A stretch of 64,000 nucleotides of DNA from Carideicomes alvinocaridis. Lineage in GTDB: Bacteria > Pseudomonadota > Alphaproteobacteria > Rhodobacterales > Rhodobacteraceae. The number at the start of each line of letters is the position of its first letter. The first letter of the stretch is position 1. Under the pieces are notes generated by a model that made no database searches, had not been told where the DNA came from, and saw nothing but the letters and a program-made list of their open reading frames with translations. A program made the position numbers and the translations under genes. The DNA lies in NCBI GenBank assembly GCA_005473895.2, contig SRJI02000016.1:1-64000 (forward strand), read 5' to 3'. Positions 18,144 to 25,919 of this stretch are shown here, in pieces.

Positions 18144-18947
18144 TTGCAAGACAGCGACGCCGTCATCGAAATCCGCGACCTCCACAAGAGTTACAGAGAG
18201 CTCGAGGTCCTCAAGGGTGTCGACATCACCGCGCGTCGGGGCGACGTCGTCTCGCTGATCGGCTCGTCGGGTTCCGGGAAATCCACGCTTCTGCGCTGCG
18301 CCAACCTGCTGGAGGACAGCCAGCAGGGCGAGATCCTCTTCAAGGGAGAGCCGGTGCGGTGGAAGGGCCACGGCCATCACCGCCACCCCGCCGATCCGCG
18401 CCAGATCCTGCGCATCCGCACCAACCTGTCGATGGTGTTCCAGCAGTTCAACCTCTGGGCCCACATGACCATCCTGCAGAACGTGATGGAGGCGCCGCTC
18501 ACGGTGCTGAAACGCGACCGCCACGAGGTGGAGGAGGCCGCGCGCGGCTATCTCGACAAGGTGGGGATCGGCGACAAGTGCGACGTCTACCCCGCGCAGC
18601 TGTCCGGCGGGCAGCAGCAGCGGGCAGCCATCGCCCGCGCGCTCTGCATGGAGCCCGAGGCGCTGCTGTTCGACGAGCCGACATCGGCGCTCGACCCCGA
18701 GCTCGAGCAGGAGGTGGTGCGCGTCATCCAGGCGCTGGCCGAAGAGGGCCGGACCATGCTCGTGGTGACCCATGACATGCACATGGCCGCCGACATCTCG
18801 GACCGCGTGGTATTCCTCCACCAGGGCCGGATCGAGGAAGAGGGCAGCGCAGAGGACATCTTTGCCAACCCGCAGACCCCGCGTCTGCAACAGTTTCTGA
18901 GGGCTGCGATCAAACGACAGCCGAACAACCGGGAGACCACCTTATGA
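18144..18947 (+). CDS. Polar amino-acid ABC transporter, ATP-binding subunit (HisP/GlnQ-like)
   Basis: A 267-residue importer ATPase with Walker A GSSGSGKST, Q-loop VFQQFNLWAHMTILQNV, signature LSGGQQQR and Walker B ALLFDEPTSALD, the standard HisP/GlnQ layout. The TTG at 18144 is the first possible start in frame and no ATG fits better before the conserved IEIRDLHKSYRELEVL. It heads a four-gene operon and overlaps the binding-protein gene by 4 bases. The basic His-rich insert GHGHHRHPADPR near residue 75 is found in histidine/lysine/arginine/ornithine-type ATPases. Confidence 0.93.
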   Translation: MQDSDAVIEIRDLHKSYRELEVLKGVDITARRGDVVSLIGSSGSGKSTLLRCANLLEDSQQGEILFKGEPVRWKGHGHHRHPADPRQILRIRTNLSMVFQQFNLWAHMTILQNVMEAPLTVLKRDRHEVEEAARGYLDKVGIGDKCDVYPAQLSGGQQQRAAIARALCMEPEALLFDEPTSALDPELEQEVVRVIQALAEEGRTMLVVTHDMHMAADISDRVVFLHQGRIEEEGSAEDIFANPQTPRLQQFLRAAIKRQPNNRETTL

Positions 18948-19669
18948 AAAACCTGATCCTGACAGCCGCGGCCTTCTCGCTCGCCGCCGGGCTCGCCCAG
19001 GCACAGACCGTGCGGATGGGGACGGAGGGCGCCTACCCTCCGTACAACTTCATCAACGACGCCGGCGAGATCGACGGCTTCGAACGCGAACTCGGCGACG
19101 AGCTTTGCGCGCGCGCCGAGCTGGACTGCGAATGGGTCAAGAACGACTGGGATTCGATCATTCCGAACCTCGTGTCGGGCAACTACGACACAATCATCGC
19201 CGGGATGAGCATCACCGACGAGCGTGACGAGGTGATCGACTTCACCCAGGATTACTACCCGCCCACCGCCTCGGCCTATGCCGCGGCGTCGGAAGGGGCC
19301 GATATCGAGGGCGGCGTGGTCGCCGCGCAGACCGCCACCATCCAGGCCGCCCACGTGGCCGAGAGCGGCGCGACCCTGCTGGAATACGCCACCCCCGAGG
19401 AAACCGTCGCGGCCGTCCGCAACGGCGAGGCCGACGCGGTCTTTGCCGACAAGGACTACCTGGTCCCGATCGTCGAGGAATCCGGCGGCGACCTGATGTT
19501 CGTGGGCGACGACGTGCCGCTGGGCGGCGGCATCGGCATGGGCCTGCGCGAAAGCGACACCGAGCTGAAAGAGAAGTTCAACGCCGCCATCACCTCCATG
19601 AAGGAGGACGGCAGCCTGAACAAACTGCTCAAGAAGTGGTTCGGCGACGAAACCACGGTCTACGAGTAA
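18944..19669 (+). CDS. Amino-acid ABC transporter periplasmic binding protein
   Basis: A 241-residue family-3 solute-binding protein. A 20-residue signal peptide ends at GLAQA, then VRMGTEGAYPPYNFINDAGEIDGFERELGDEL and the family motif GMSITDERDEVIDFTQDYY. Arg in the SITDER region normally binds the substrate carboxylate, so an amino acid or opine-like ligand is expected. It is unusual in lying second in the operon, and it is followed by a stable hairpin that could raise its level over the permeases. Confidence 0.93.
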   Translation: MKNLILTAAAFSLAAGLAQAQTVRMGTEGAYPPYNFINDAGEIDGFERELGDELCARAELDCEWVKNDWDSIIPNLVSGNYDTIIAGMSITDERDEVIDFTQDYYPPTASAYAAASEGADIEGGVVAAQTATIQAAHVAESGATLLEYATPEETVAAVRNGEADAVFADKDYLVPIVEESGGDLMFVGDDVPLGGGIGMGLRESDTELKEKFNAAITSMKEDGSLNKLLKKWFGDETTVYE

Positions 19670-19676
19670 GGCCCAA

Positions 19677-19706
19677 GGGGGTGCCCGCGACGCGCCGGGC
19701 ACCCCC
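19677..19706 (+). repeat. Strong intra-operon hairpin between binding-protein and permease genes
   Basis: A perfect 11-bp inverted repeat, GGGGGTGCCCG/CGGGCACCCCC, with an 8-base loop. There is no T-run, so it is more likely an mRNA-stabilising 3' structure than a terminator, as known between binding-protein and permease genes of other importers. Confidence 0.7.
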
Positions 19707-19745
19707 AGCCTCCCCGGTTGAAGACCGGCAGGCAAGCCCCTGATC

Positions 19746-20618
19746 ATGTTCGCTTATTGCGCCGACCCCGCGACGCTCGACACGCTCCCCTGGCTCAGTT
19801 GCTTCCTGACCACGGGCGTGCATTTCGCGTTCTACGCGGCCTTCATCAAGGTGGTGCTGCTGCTGGCCATCACCGCCCCCGTCGCGCTGGCCTTCGGCTT
19901 TGCCGGGGCGATGACGGCCCGGTCGCGCATCCTGCCCGTCTCGTGGCTGGGCAAGGGCTATATCTCCATCGTCCGAGGCGTGCCCGACATCGCCTTCTTC
20001 CTGTTCTTCGTGATCGCGCTGGACCAGGGCTTCGAATACCTGCGCCACGTGGTGCTCTGCCCCGACTGGGATCAGCCGGTCCGCCAGGGCAACGACTTTC
20101 TCGTCTGTCCCGCCGCCAAGCTGCCGCTGGGCACGGCGCCGGAATGGCAGCATGAATTCTACGGCTTCTTCCTGGCCGTCATCACCTTCGCGCTGGTCTT
20201 CGGCGCCTTTGCGGCCAACGTGCTGTACGGTGCCATGCGCTCCGTCCCGCGCGGCCAGATGGAGACGGCGGAGGCCTACGGCATGTCCCGGCGGCAGGCC
20301 TTCTGGCGGATCATGGTGCCGCAGATGTGGGTCTATGCCCTGCCCGGCCTGTCGAACCTCTGGATGGTGCTGGTCAAGGCCACGCCGCTGCTGTTCCTGC
20401 TGGGGGTCGAGGACATCGTCTACTGGGCGCGCGAACTGGGCGGGACCAAGACGCCGCGCTTCACCGATTACCCGCATGGCGACTGGCGGATGTGGTACTT
20501 CCTCGCGCTGCTGGTCTTTTACCTCGCCTTCACCCGCGTCTCCGAAGTGCTGCTGGAGCGGCTGAACACCCGGCTCTCGCGCGGCCAGTCCACGATCACC
20601 AAGAGGGCCGGCGCATGA
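19746..20618 (+). CDS. Amino-acid ABC transporter permease (HisQ-like)
   Basis: A 290-residue inner-membrane permease with five or so TM helices. The EAA loop that contacts the ATPase is seen as METAEAYGMSRRQAFWRIMVPQMW. An insert of about 35 residues with Cys and charged residues (LRHVVLCPDWDQPVRQGNDF) lies in a periplasmic loop. The start codon of the second permease gene overlaps its stop. Confidence 0.92.
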   Translation: MFAYCADPATLDTLPWLSCFLTTGVHFAFYAAFIKVVLLLAITAPVALAFGFAGAMTARSRILPVSWLGKGYISIVRGVPDIAFFLFFVIALDQGFEYLRHVVLCPDWDQPVRQGNDFLVCPAAKLPLGTAPEWQHEFYGFFLAVITFALVFGAFAANVLYGAMRSVPRGQMETAEAYGMSRRQAFWRIMVPQMWVYALPGLSNLWMVLVKATPLLFLLGVEDIVYWARELGGTKTPRFTDYPHGDWRMWYFLALLVFYLAFTRVSEVLLERLNTRLSRGQSTITKRAGA

Positions 20619-21421
20619 GTTGCTGGGAGACCATCGCCGATTACGGCCTGCGCTCCATCGGCATCGGCGAGCGGCTGCTGCCGCGGTCGGATTTCACCCT
20701 GTGCCAGCAGGTGACGCTGATCGGCTCGGGGATGCTGTGGAACATCTATTTCGGCGTCTTCGCGCTGGCCTCGGGGTTCTTCCTCGCCACCGCGGTGGCG
20801 GTGGGCAAGGCCGCGCGCAACCGCTGGATCCGCAAGCCGTCGGAATGGTTCATCTTCCTCTTCCGGGGCTCGCCGCTCTTCATCCAGTTCTTCTTTGCCT
20901 ATTTCCTGTTCCTGTCGCTGAAGTCGCAATTCGCCTTCTTCGACCCCTTCACGGCGGCCTGGCTGGGGGCGCTGATCGTGCTGTTCCTGAACACCGCCGC
21001 CTATTCGGGCGAGATCTTCTACGGCGCCTACCGCGCCATCCCCCGCGGCGAGGTGGAGGCGGCGGATGCCTACGGCCTGTCCGGCTGGGCACGGTTCCGG
21101 CGGATCATCTGGCCCACCATGCTGCGGCTGGCCTGGCCCGCCTATACCAACGAGGCGATCTTCCTCTTCCATGCCACGACGCTGGTCTTCTTCTCGGGCT
21201 TCCCGGCCTGGCAGCAGCGGGGCGACGCGCTCTATTACGCGAGCTACTTCGCGGACAAGACCTTCAACCCCTTCGTGCCCTACCCGATCCTTGCCGGGTT
21301 CTTCATCCTCGTGACGCTCTGCATCGTGGCGCTCTTCGGCTGGGTCAACCGCCGCCTGAACCGCCACCTGCCGCAGGAAGCCCGCCCGAAGATGCGCTTC
21401 CGGATGAACCTGATCCGGTGA
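20615..21421 (+). CDS. Amino-acid ABC transporter permease (HisM-like)
   Basis: A 268-residue permease. The EAA loop is VEAADAYGLSGWARFRRIIWPTMLR, and the conserved FLFRGSPLFIQFFFAYFL segment lies mid-sequence. ATG 20615 overlaps the previous stop (ATGA). It ends the four-gene importer operon, 4 bases before the stop of the AT-rich island gene on the other strand. Confidence 0.93.
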   Translation: MSCWETIADYGLRSIGIGERLLPRSDFTLCQQVTLIGSGMLWNIYFGVFALASGFFLATAVAVGKAARNRWIRKPSEWFIFLFRGSPLFIQFFFAYFLFLSLKSQFAFFDPFTAAWLGALIVLFLNTAAYSGEIFYGAYRAIPRGEVEAADAYGLSGWARFRRIIWPTMLRLAWPAYTNEAIFLFHATTLVFFSGFPAWQQRGDALYYASYFADKTFNPFVPYPILAGFFILVTLCIVALFGWVNRRLNRHLPQEARPKMRFRMNLIR

Positions 21422-21425
21422 ACAT

Positions 21426-22055
21426 TTATTCGCTCAGCAATGACTTGCCTTTAAATTCGGAAGGCTTTTTGAAATCGACCACACTTCGTAGCTCTGAGGG
21501 ATCATACCCTGCTCGTTCGATCGCAGAGAAAATCCTACTTTCACACCAACTGGCACTTTCGTCCAAGAGCTCCAGACATTCTCGCCCCTTGAAAGGCCCG
21601 CTTCGTAATAGGAGAACTGGCTTCGCGCCTTCGGGCATGTCGGCCAGCAATGCCGAAGGCAAATCATGGCGCAGTCCATCAGGTGACAACCAAGCTTCAT
21701 AGGCAGACCATTCGTACTCGTGGATGATTAAATCCCGCTCTTTCCGCAGAAAATCCCAAAAGATTGCGTGCTCGGAACCCCCTTTTCTGATTGCTTTCCA
21801 CTCCTCTTCCAGTTCAACGCGGATCTTATCAGGCAAACAACTCCTTTTATCCTTTCGAAAGAGATCGATTGAACTTCTTAGCGCAGTAAATGTACCGAGA
21901 AGAGTTAATTTCCATTCGAAGAGCCGGCCATCGGATTCATCCAGAAGATCGCGAAGCTGCGCAATACCTGACACTCCGTCGCGGTAGGCCCTGAATGACG
22001 CCAAGTGATATTTTATTGGTAAAAAATTGTGTTGGTACTTCGTTGGAAGCGTCAT
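21426..22055 (-). CDS. Unknown protein on an AT-rich island
   Basis: A 209-residue protein that I do not recognise. It is soluble, mixed charge, rich in Leu, Glu, Arg and Ser, with no signal peptide, membrane segment or obvious catalytic motif. A helical stretch (LRDLLDESDGRLFEWKLTLLG...IDLFRKDKR) and WDFLRKERDLIIHEYEW are the most distinctive parts. A GAGGG ribosome site precedes the ATG. Base composition and codon use (many A/T-ending codons) differ sharply from all neighbours, which indicates recent transfer. It separates the importer operon from the glutamine-synthetase-like genes and faces the importer. Confidence 0.7.
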   Translation of the reverse strand: MTLPTKYQHNFLPIKYHLASFRAYRDGVSGIAQLRDLLDESDGRLFEWKLTLLGTFTALRSSIDLFRKDKRSCLPDKIRVELEEEWKAIRKGGSEHAIFWDFLRKERDLIIHEYEWSAYEAWLSPDGLRHDLPSALLADMPEGAKPVLLLRSGPFKGRECLELLDESASWCESRIFSAIERAGYDPSELRSVVDFKKPSEFKGKSLLSE

Positions 22056-22135
22056 GGAACCCTCACGCTTGCGCCTAGCCTATTTGTTGTTCTGCAGCAG
22101 ATCCCGTTGCGTAGCTACGTAGAAGGAGACTTGCC

Positions 22136-22162
22136 ATGAACTGCCCCAACGTCTATCCCTGA
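22136..22162 (+). CDS. Possible 8-codon leader ORF before the GS-like gene
   Basis: ATG-AAC-TGC-CCC-AAC-GTC-TAT-CCC-TGA has an excellent ribosome site (GAAGGAGA, 7-base spacing) and ends 30 bases before the GS-like start. It could be a regulatory leader, or a leftover gene start from insertion of the AT-rich island. A 10-bp palindrome, CGTAGCTACG, lies just upstream (22110-22119). Confidence 0.3.
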   Translation: MNCPNVYP

Positions 22163-22192
22163 ATTTGATCAAATCCCAAGCAAAGGTCTCCC

Positions 22193-23536
22193 ATGCAGAC
22201 CCCCAAGCACTGGCTCCGCAAGCATCCCGAGGTCCGCACCATCCGTGTCGCGGCCTGCGACCTGAACGGCCAGCCCCGGGGCAAGCGCATCCCCACCCGC
22301 TTTGCCGACAAGGTGGTCGAGGATGGCACGCGGTTCCCGCTCTCGGTCCTGAACCTCGACATCTGGGGCGAGGATATCGACGATTCCCCGCTGGTCTTCG
22401 AAAGCGGCGACCGGGACGGCGTGCTCTGGCCGACGGAGCGGGGCTTCATGCCCATGCCGTGGCTGTCCTCGCCCACCGCGCTGCTGCCAATCTGGATGTT
22501 CCGCGACGGCGGCAAACCCTACGAGGGCGATCCGCGCCATGCGCTGCGCGCCGTGCTCGACCGGTTCAAGGCGCGCGGGCTGACGCCGGTGGTCGCGGTG
22601 GAGTTGGAATTCTTCCTGATCGACGACAGCGGCCGGACGCTGCAGGTGCCGATGTCGCCGCGCTCCAACAAGCGGCGCAAGGCGGCGGAGGTCATGTCGA
22701 TCCGGGCGCTCGACGCTTTCGACCAGTTCTTCACCGATCTCTACGATGCCTGCGAAGAGATGGACATTCCCGCCGATACCGCGATCTCCGAGGCGGGGCT
22801 GGGGCAGTTCGAGATCAACCTGATGCATACCGACGACGCCCTACGCGCCGCCGACGATGCCTGGCTGTTCAAGATGCTGGTCAAGGGGATGGCAAGGCGC
22901 CACGGCTTTGCCGCCTCCTTCATGGCGAAGCCCTACGAGGATTACGCGGGCTCGGGCCTGCACACCCATTTCTCGGTGCTCGACCGCGACGGCGAGAACG
23001 TCTTCGACGACGGCGGGCCGCAGGGCACCGACACGTTGCGCCACGCGATCCAGGGCTGCTTGTCGGCGATGGCGGAATCCACGCTGATCTTTGCCCCGCA
23101 CCACAATTCCTACGACCGGCTGGTGCCCGAGAACCACGCGCCCACCGGCATCTGCTGGGCCTACGAGAACCGCACCGCCGCCATCCGCGTGCCCTCGGGC
23201 AGCCACAAGGCGCGGCGGATCGAGCATCGCGTGGCCGGGGGCGACGTGAACCCCTACCTGATGCTGGCCGCGATCCTCGGCGCCGCGATCAACGGGATCG
23301 AGGATGCGCAGGACCCGCCGGCGCCGATCACCGGCAACGCCTATGCGCTGGATCTGCCGCAGATCCCCGGCACCTGGGAGGGGGCGATGGACGCCTTCGA
23401 GAAGGGAGAGCAGATCGCCCGCATCTTCCACCCCGAGCTGATCCGCAACCTCCTGCTCACCAAGCGGCAGGAGCTGCATTACATGGCGGAGCTCACGCCG
23501 CAGGAACGGGTGGAGATCTACCTCGACACGGTCTGA
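22193..23536 (+). CDS. Glutamine synthetase family protein (PuuA/GlnA-III-like) 1
   Basis: A 447-residue GS-fold ligase. It shows the metal and substrate motifs VVAVELEFFLID, SEAGLGQFEINL, HTHFSVLD, and the ATP/product loop ENRTAAIRVP with HRVAGGDVNPYLMLAA. It lacks the adenylylation-tyrosine motif of ordinary GlnA, as do gamma-glutamyl-amine synthetases. With the second GS-like enzyme and the amidotransferase it probably glutamylates an amine or amino acid imported by the adjacent transporter; the substrate is inferred only from context. Confidence 0.88.
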   Translation: MQTPKHWLRKHPEVRTIRVAACDLNGQPRGKRIPTRFADKVVEDGTRFPLSVLNLDIWGEDIDDSPLVFESGDRDGVLWPTERGFMPMPWLSSPTALLPIWMFRDGGKPYEGDPRHALRAVLDRFKARGLTPVVAVELEFFLIDDSGRTLQVPMSPRSNKRRKAAEVMSIRALDAFDQFFTDLYDACEEMDIPADTAISEAGLGQFEINLMHTDDALRAADDAWLFKMLVKGMARRHGFAASFMAKPYEDYAGSGLHTHFSVLDRDGENVFDDGGPQGTDTLRHAIQGCLSAMAESTLIFAPHHNSYDRLVPENHAPTGICWAYENRTAAIRVPSGSHKARRIEHRVAGGDVNPYLMLAAILGAAINGIEDAQDPPAPITGNAYALDLPQIPGTWEGAMDAFEKGEQIARIFHPELIRNLLLTKRQELHYMAELTPQERVEIYLDTV

Positions 23537-23629
23537 GCCCCCCTTGCGGCAGCGCGGCGGGGCTCTTACCCTCTGCGCGGTACCACGTTGCCAGTGCTCT
23601 TTTCCTCAGTTCAACCACCCCGGTGATCC

Positions 23630-24313
23630 ATGAAAATCGGTATTCTCCAGACCGGCCACACCCCCGACGCGATGCTGCCCGACGCGCCGGATTACGACCA
23701 GCTTTTCGTCAAGCTGCTCGACGGCCATGATTTCGAATTCCTGACCTTCCCCGTCGTCGAGGAGGTCTTTCCCGACGGGCCGGAGGTCTGCGACGGCTGG
23801 CTCATCACCGGCTCGCGCTACGGCACCTACGAGGACCATCCCTGGATCCCGCCGCTGGAGCAGCTGATCCGCGACATCTATGCCTCCGACCGGCCGCTGG
23901 TGGGCGTCTGCTTCGGCCACCAGATCATCGCCCAGGCGCTTGGCGGCAAGAGCGGCAAGTTCGAGGGCGGCTGGGCCGTCGGCCGGCAGGAATACCAGTG
24001 GGGGCTCGACACGATCGCGCTGAACGCCTGGCACCGGGACCAGGTGAGCCACCCGCCCGAGGACGCCGAGGTCGTGGCCTCCAACGCCTTCTGCGAGAAC
24101 GCCGCGCTGCTTTACGGCCGCCGCGCCTTTACCGTGCAGCCGCATCCCGAGTTCAATTCCGCCTTCGTGCAGGGCCTGCTTGAGACGCGGGCCAAGGGCC
24201 TGGTGCCCGACGACCTGCAGGAGCGCGCCCGCAAGAGCCTGACCATGCCGGTGGACCGGAAACGGGTAGCCGACATGATGGCGCTCTTTCTCAAGGAAAA
24301 GAGGATCGCATGA
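23630..24313 (+). CDS. Class I glutamine amidotransferase (GATase1-like)
   Basis: A 227-residue stand-alone class I amidotransferase domain. The nucleophile elbow is GVCFGHQIIAQALGG (Cys about 92) and the His-Glu pair is in VQPHPEFN. Such proteins, paired with GS-like ligases, may act as gamma-glutamyl hydrolases or amide-nitrogen donors rather than as GMP synthetase subunits. Its stop overlaps the start of the second GS-like gene by 4 bases. Confidence 0.88.
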   Translation: MKIGILQTGHTPDAMLPDAPDYDQLFVKLLDGHDFEFLTFPVVEEVFPDGPEVCDGWLITGSRYGTYEDHPWIPPLEQLIRDIYASDRPLVGVCFGHQIIAQALGGKSGKFEGGWAVGRQEYQWGLDTIALNAWHRDQVSHPPEDAEVVASNAFCENAALLYGRRAFTVQPHPEFNSAFVQGLLETRAKGLVPDDLQERARKSLTMPVDRKRVADMMALFLKEKRIA

Positions 24314-25668
24314 GCGACTGGACCGAGACCCTCCCCGACGCCGCCCGCGCCTACCTGGAGGGCCGTCGGCTCGACGAGGTGGAATGCGTGATCGCCGACC
24401 TGCCGGGCATCGCCCGGGGCAAGGCGGTGCCGGCGTCGAAATTCGCCCGGATGAAGCATTTCCACCTGCCGGATTCGATCTTCTACCAGACCATCACCGG
24501 CGATTGGGGCGATGCCGCGGGCGAGGAGGGTTTCATCGAGCGCGACATGATCCTCGTGCCCGACATGTCCACCGCCTCCGCCGCGCCCTGGACGGGGGAC
24601 TGGACGCTGCAGGTGATCCACGACGCCTATGACCGGGACATGGACCCGGTGGAATGCGCGCCGCGCAACGTGCTGCGCCGGGTGGTCAAGCTCTACGAGG
24701 ACCAGGGCTGGAAGCCGGTGGTGGCGCCCGAGATGGAATTCTACCTGGTCGCCCGCAACGTCGATCCGGCCAAGGACATCCAGCCGATGATGGGCCGCTC
24801 CGGCCGCCCGGCCGCGGCACGCCAGGCCTATTCGCTGACCGCGGTGGACGAGTTCGGCCCGGTGATCGACGACATCTACGATTTCGCCGAGGCCCAGGGC
24901 TTCGAGATCGACGGCATCACCCAGGAAGGCGGCGCCGGGCAGCTGGAGATCAACCTGCGCCACGGCAACCCGATCAAGCTTGCCGACGAGGTCTTCTTCT
25001 TCAAGCGGCTGATCCGCGAGGCCGCGCTGCGCCACGATTGCTTTGCCACCTTCATGGCCAAGCCCATCGCCGACGAGCCGGGCAGCGCCATGCATATCCA
25101 CCACTCGGTCATCGACATGGAGACCGGGCGCAACCTGTTCTCCGGGCCGCAGGGGGGCGAGACCGACGCCTTCTTCAATTACATCGGGGGGCTGCAGAAA
25201 CACCTGCCCTCGGCGATCGCGGTGCTAGCGCCCTACGTCAATTCCTACCGCCGCTACGTCAAGGACCACGCGGCGCCGATCAACCTCGAATGGGGGCGCG
25301 ACAACCGCACCACGGGCATCCGCGTGCCGCTGGCCGACCCCCAGGCCCGGCGGATCGAGAACCGGCTGGCCGGGATGGATTGCAACCCCTATCTCGGCAT
25401 CGCGGCCTCGCTCGCCTGCGGCTATCTCGGGCTGATGGAAGAGGCCTGGCCCTCCAAGCAGTTCCGCGGCGACGCCTACGAGGGCGAGGGCGACATCCCC
25501 CGGGTGCTGGGCGAAGCGCTCAACATCTTTGAGGATGCCACCGCGCTGCATGACGTGCTGGGGCCGGAATTCGCCCGAGTCTATTCCATCGTGAAACGCA
25601 CCGAATACGAGGAATTCCTCTCGGTGATCTCGCCCTGGGAGCGGGAACACCTGCTGATGAACGTCTGA
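24310..25668 (+). CDS. Glutamine synthetase family protein 2
   Basis: A 452-residue GS-fold ligase with VVAPEMEFYLVARN, QEGGAGQLEINL, MHIHHSVID, and WGRDNRTTGIRVP with NRLAGMDCNPYLGIAASLACG. It differs clearly from the first GS-like protein (for example IHHS in place of THFS) and is therefore a second specificity or subunit rather than a recent copy. It is the last gene of the unit; the plus-strand genes end here before a repeat and the convergent dehydrogenase tail fragment. Confidence 0.88.
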   Translation: MSDWTETLPDAARAYLEGRRLDEVECVIADLPGIARGKAVPASKFARMKHFHLPDSIFYQTITGDWGDAAGEEGFIERDMILVPDMSTASAAPWTGDWTLQVIHDAYDRDMDPVECAPRNVLRRVVKLYEDQGWKPVVAPEMEFYLVARNVDPAKDIQPMMGRSGRPAAARQAYSLTAVDEFGPVIDDIYDFAEAQGFEIDGITQEGGAGQLEINLRHGNPIKLADEVFFFKRLIREAALRHDCFATFMAKPIADEPGSAMHIHHSVIDMETGRNLFSGPQGGETDAFFNYIGGLQKHLPSAIAVLAPYVNSYRRYVKDHAAPINLEWGRDNRTTGIRVPLADPQARRIENRLAGMDCNPYLGIAASLACGYLGLMEEAWPSKQFRGDAYEGEGDIPRVLGEALNIFEDATALHDVLGPEFARVYSIVKRTEYEEFLSVISPWEREHLLMNV

Positions 25669-25719
25669 GCCTCATCCCCGCGACGCGCGGGCGGCGGGGG
25701 CGCACGGGGCAGGATTCAT

Positions 25720-25754
25720 GCCTCCGGCGGGGATATTTATGGTCAGAAGAAGCA
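25720..25754 (-). repeat. Dispersed intergenic repeat, copy 3 (inverted)
   Basis: The only copy in reverse orientation: GCCTCCGGCGGGGATATTTA, then TGGTCAGAAGAAGC. It lies between the second GS-like gene and the tail fragment of the acyl-CoA dehydrogenase. Confidence 0.75.
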
Positions 25755-25803
25755 GGGGGTTTGGGTCCGAGCGTGCGCTACGGGGCGGAGCTGCTGCGGC
25801 GGC

Positions 25804-25919
25804 TCAGCCGGGGGCGCGCAGAGGCTTGAGGGTTGCGCGGGTGTCGAGGCCTGAGACCGCGCCTTGGACATGGCCGCGCCTGTCCGCAAGCAGGGTCTCC
25901 ACGTAGCCGCCTGCCAGGC
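25804..25919 (-). pseudogene. Duplicated C-terminal fragment of an acyl-CoA dehydrogenase
   Basis: Immediately after the stop of the complete dehydrogenase gene, about 36 codons of a second, diverged copy of the same C terminus follow, ending with their own TGA. The fragment reads GGYVETLLADRRGHV then QGAVSGLDTRATLKPLRAPG; the intact gene ends DGYVATRLAGERGHV then YGAVSGLDTAAILERLGPPG. About two thirds of the residues match. The offset is 116 bases, so the fragment is not in frame with the intact gene and has no start. Confidence 0.8.

Noticed and set aside
23537-23580. Terminator after the first GS-like gene
   Set aside because: AGCCCC/GGGGCT can pair around an about 16-base loop, but there is no T-run and the stem is short; too weak to call.
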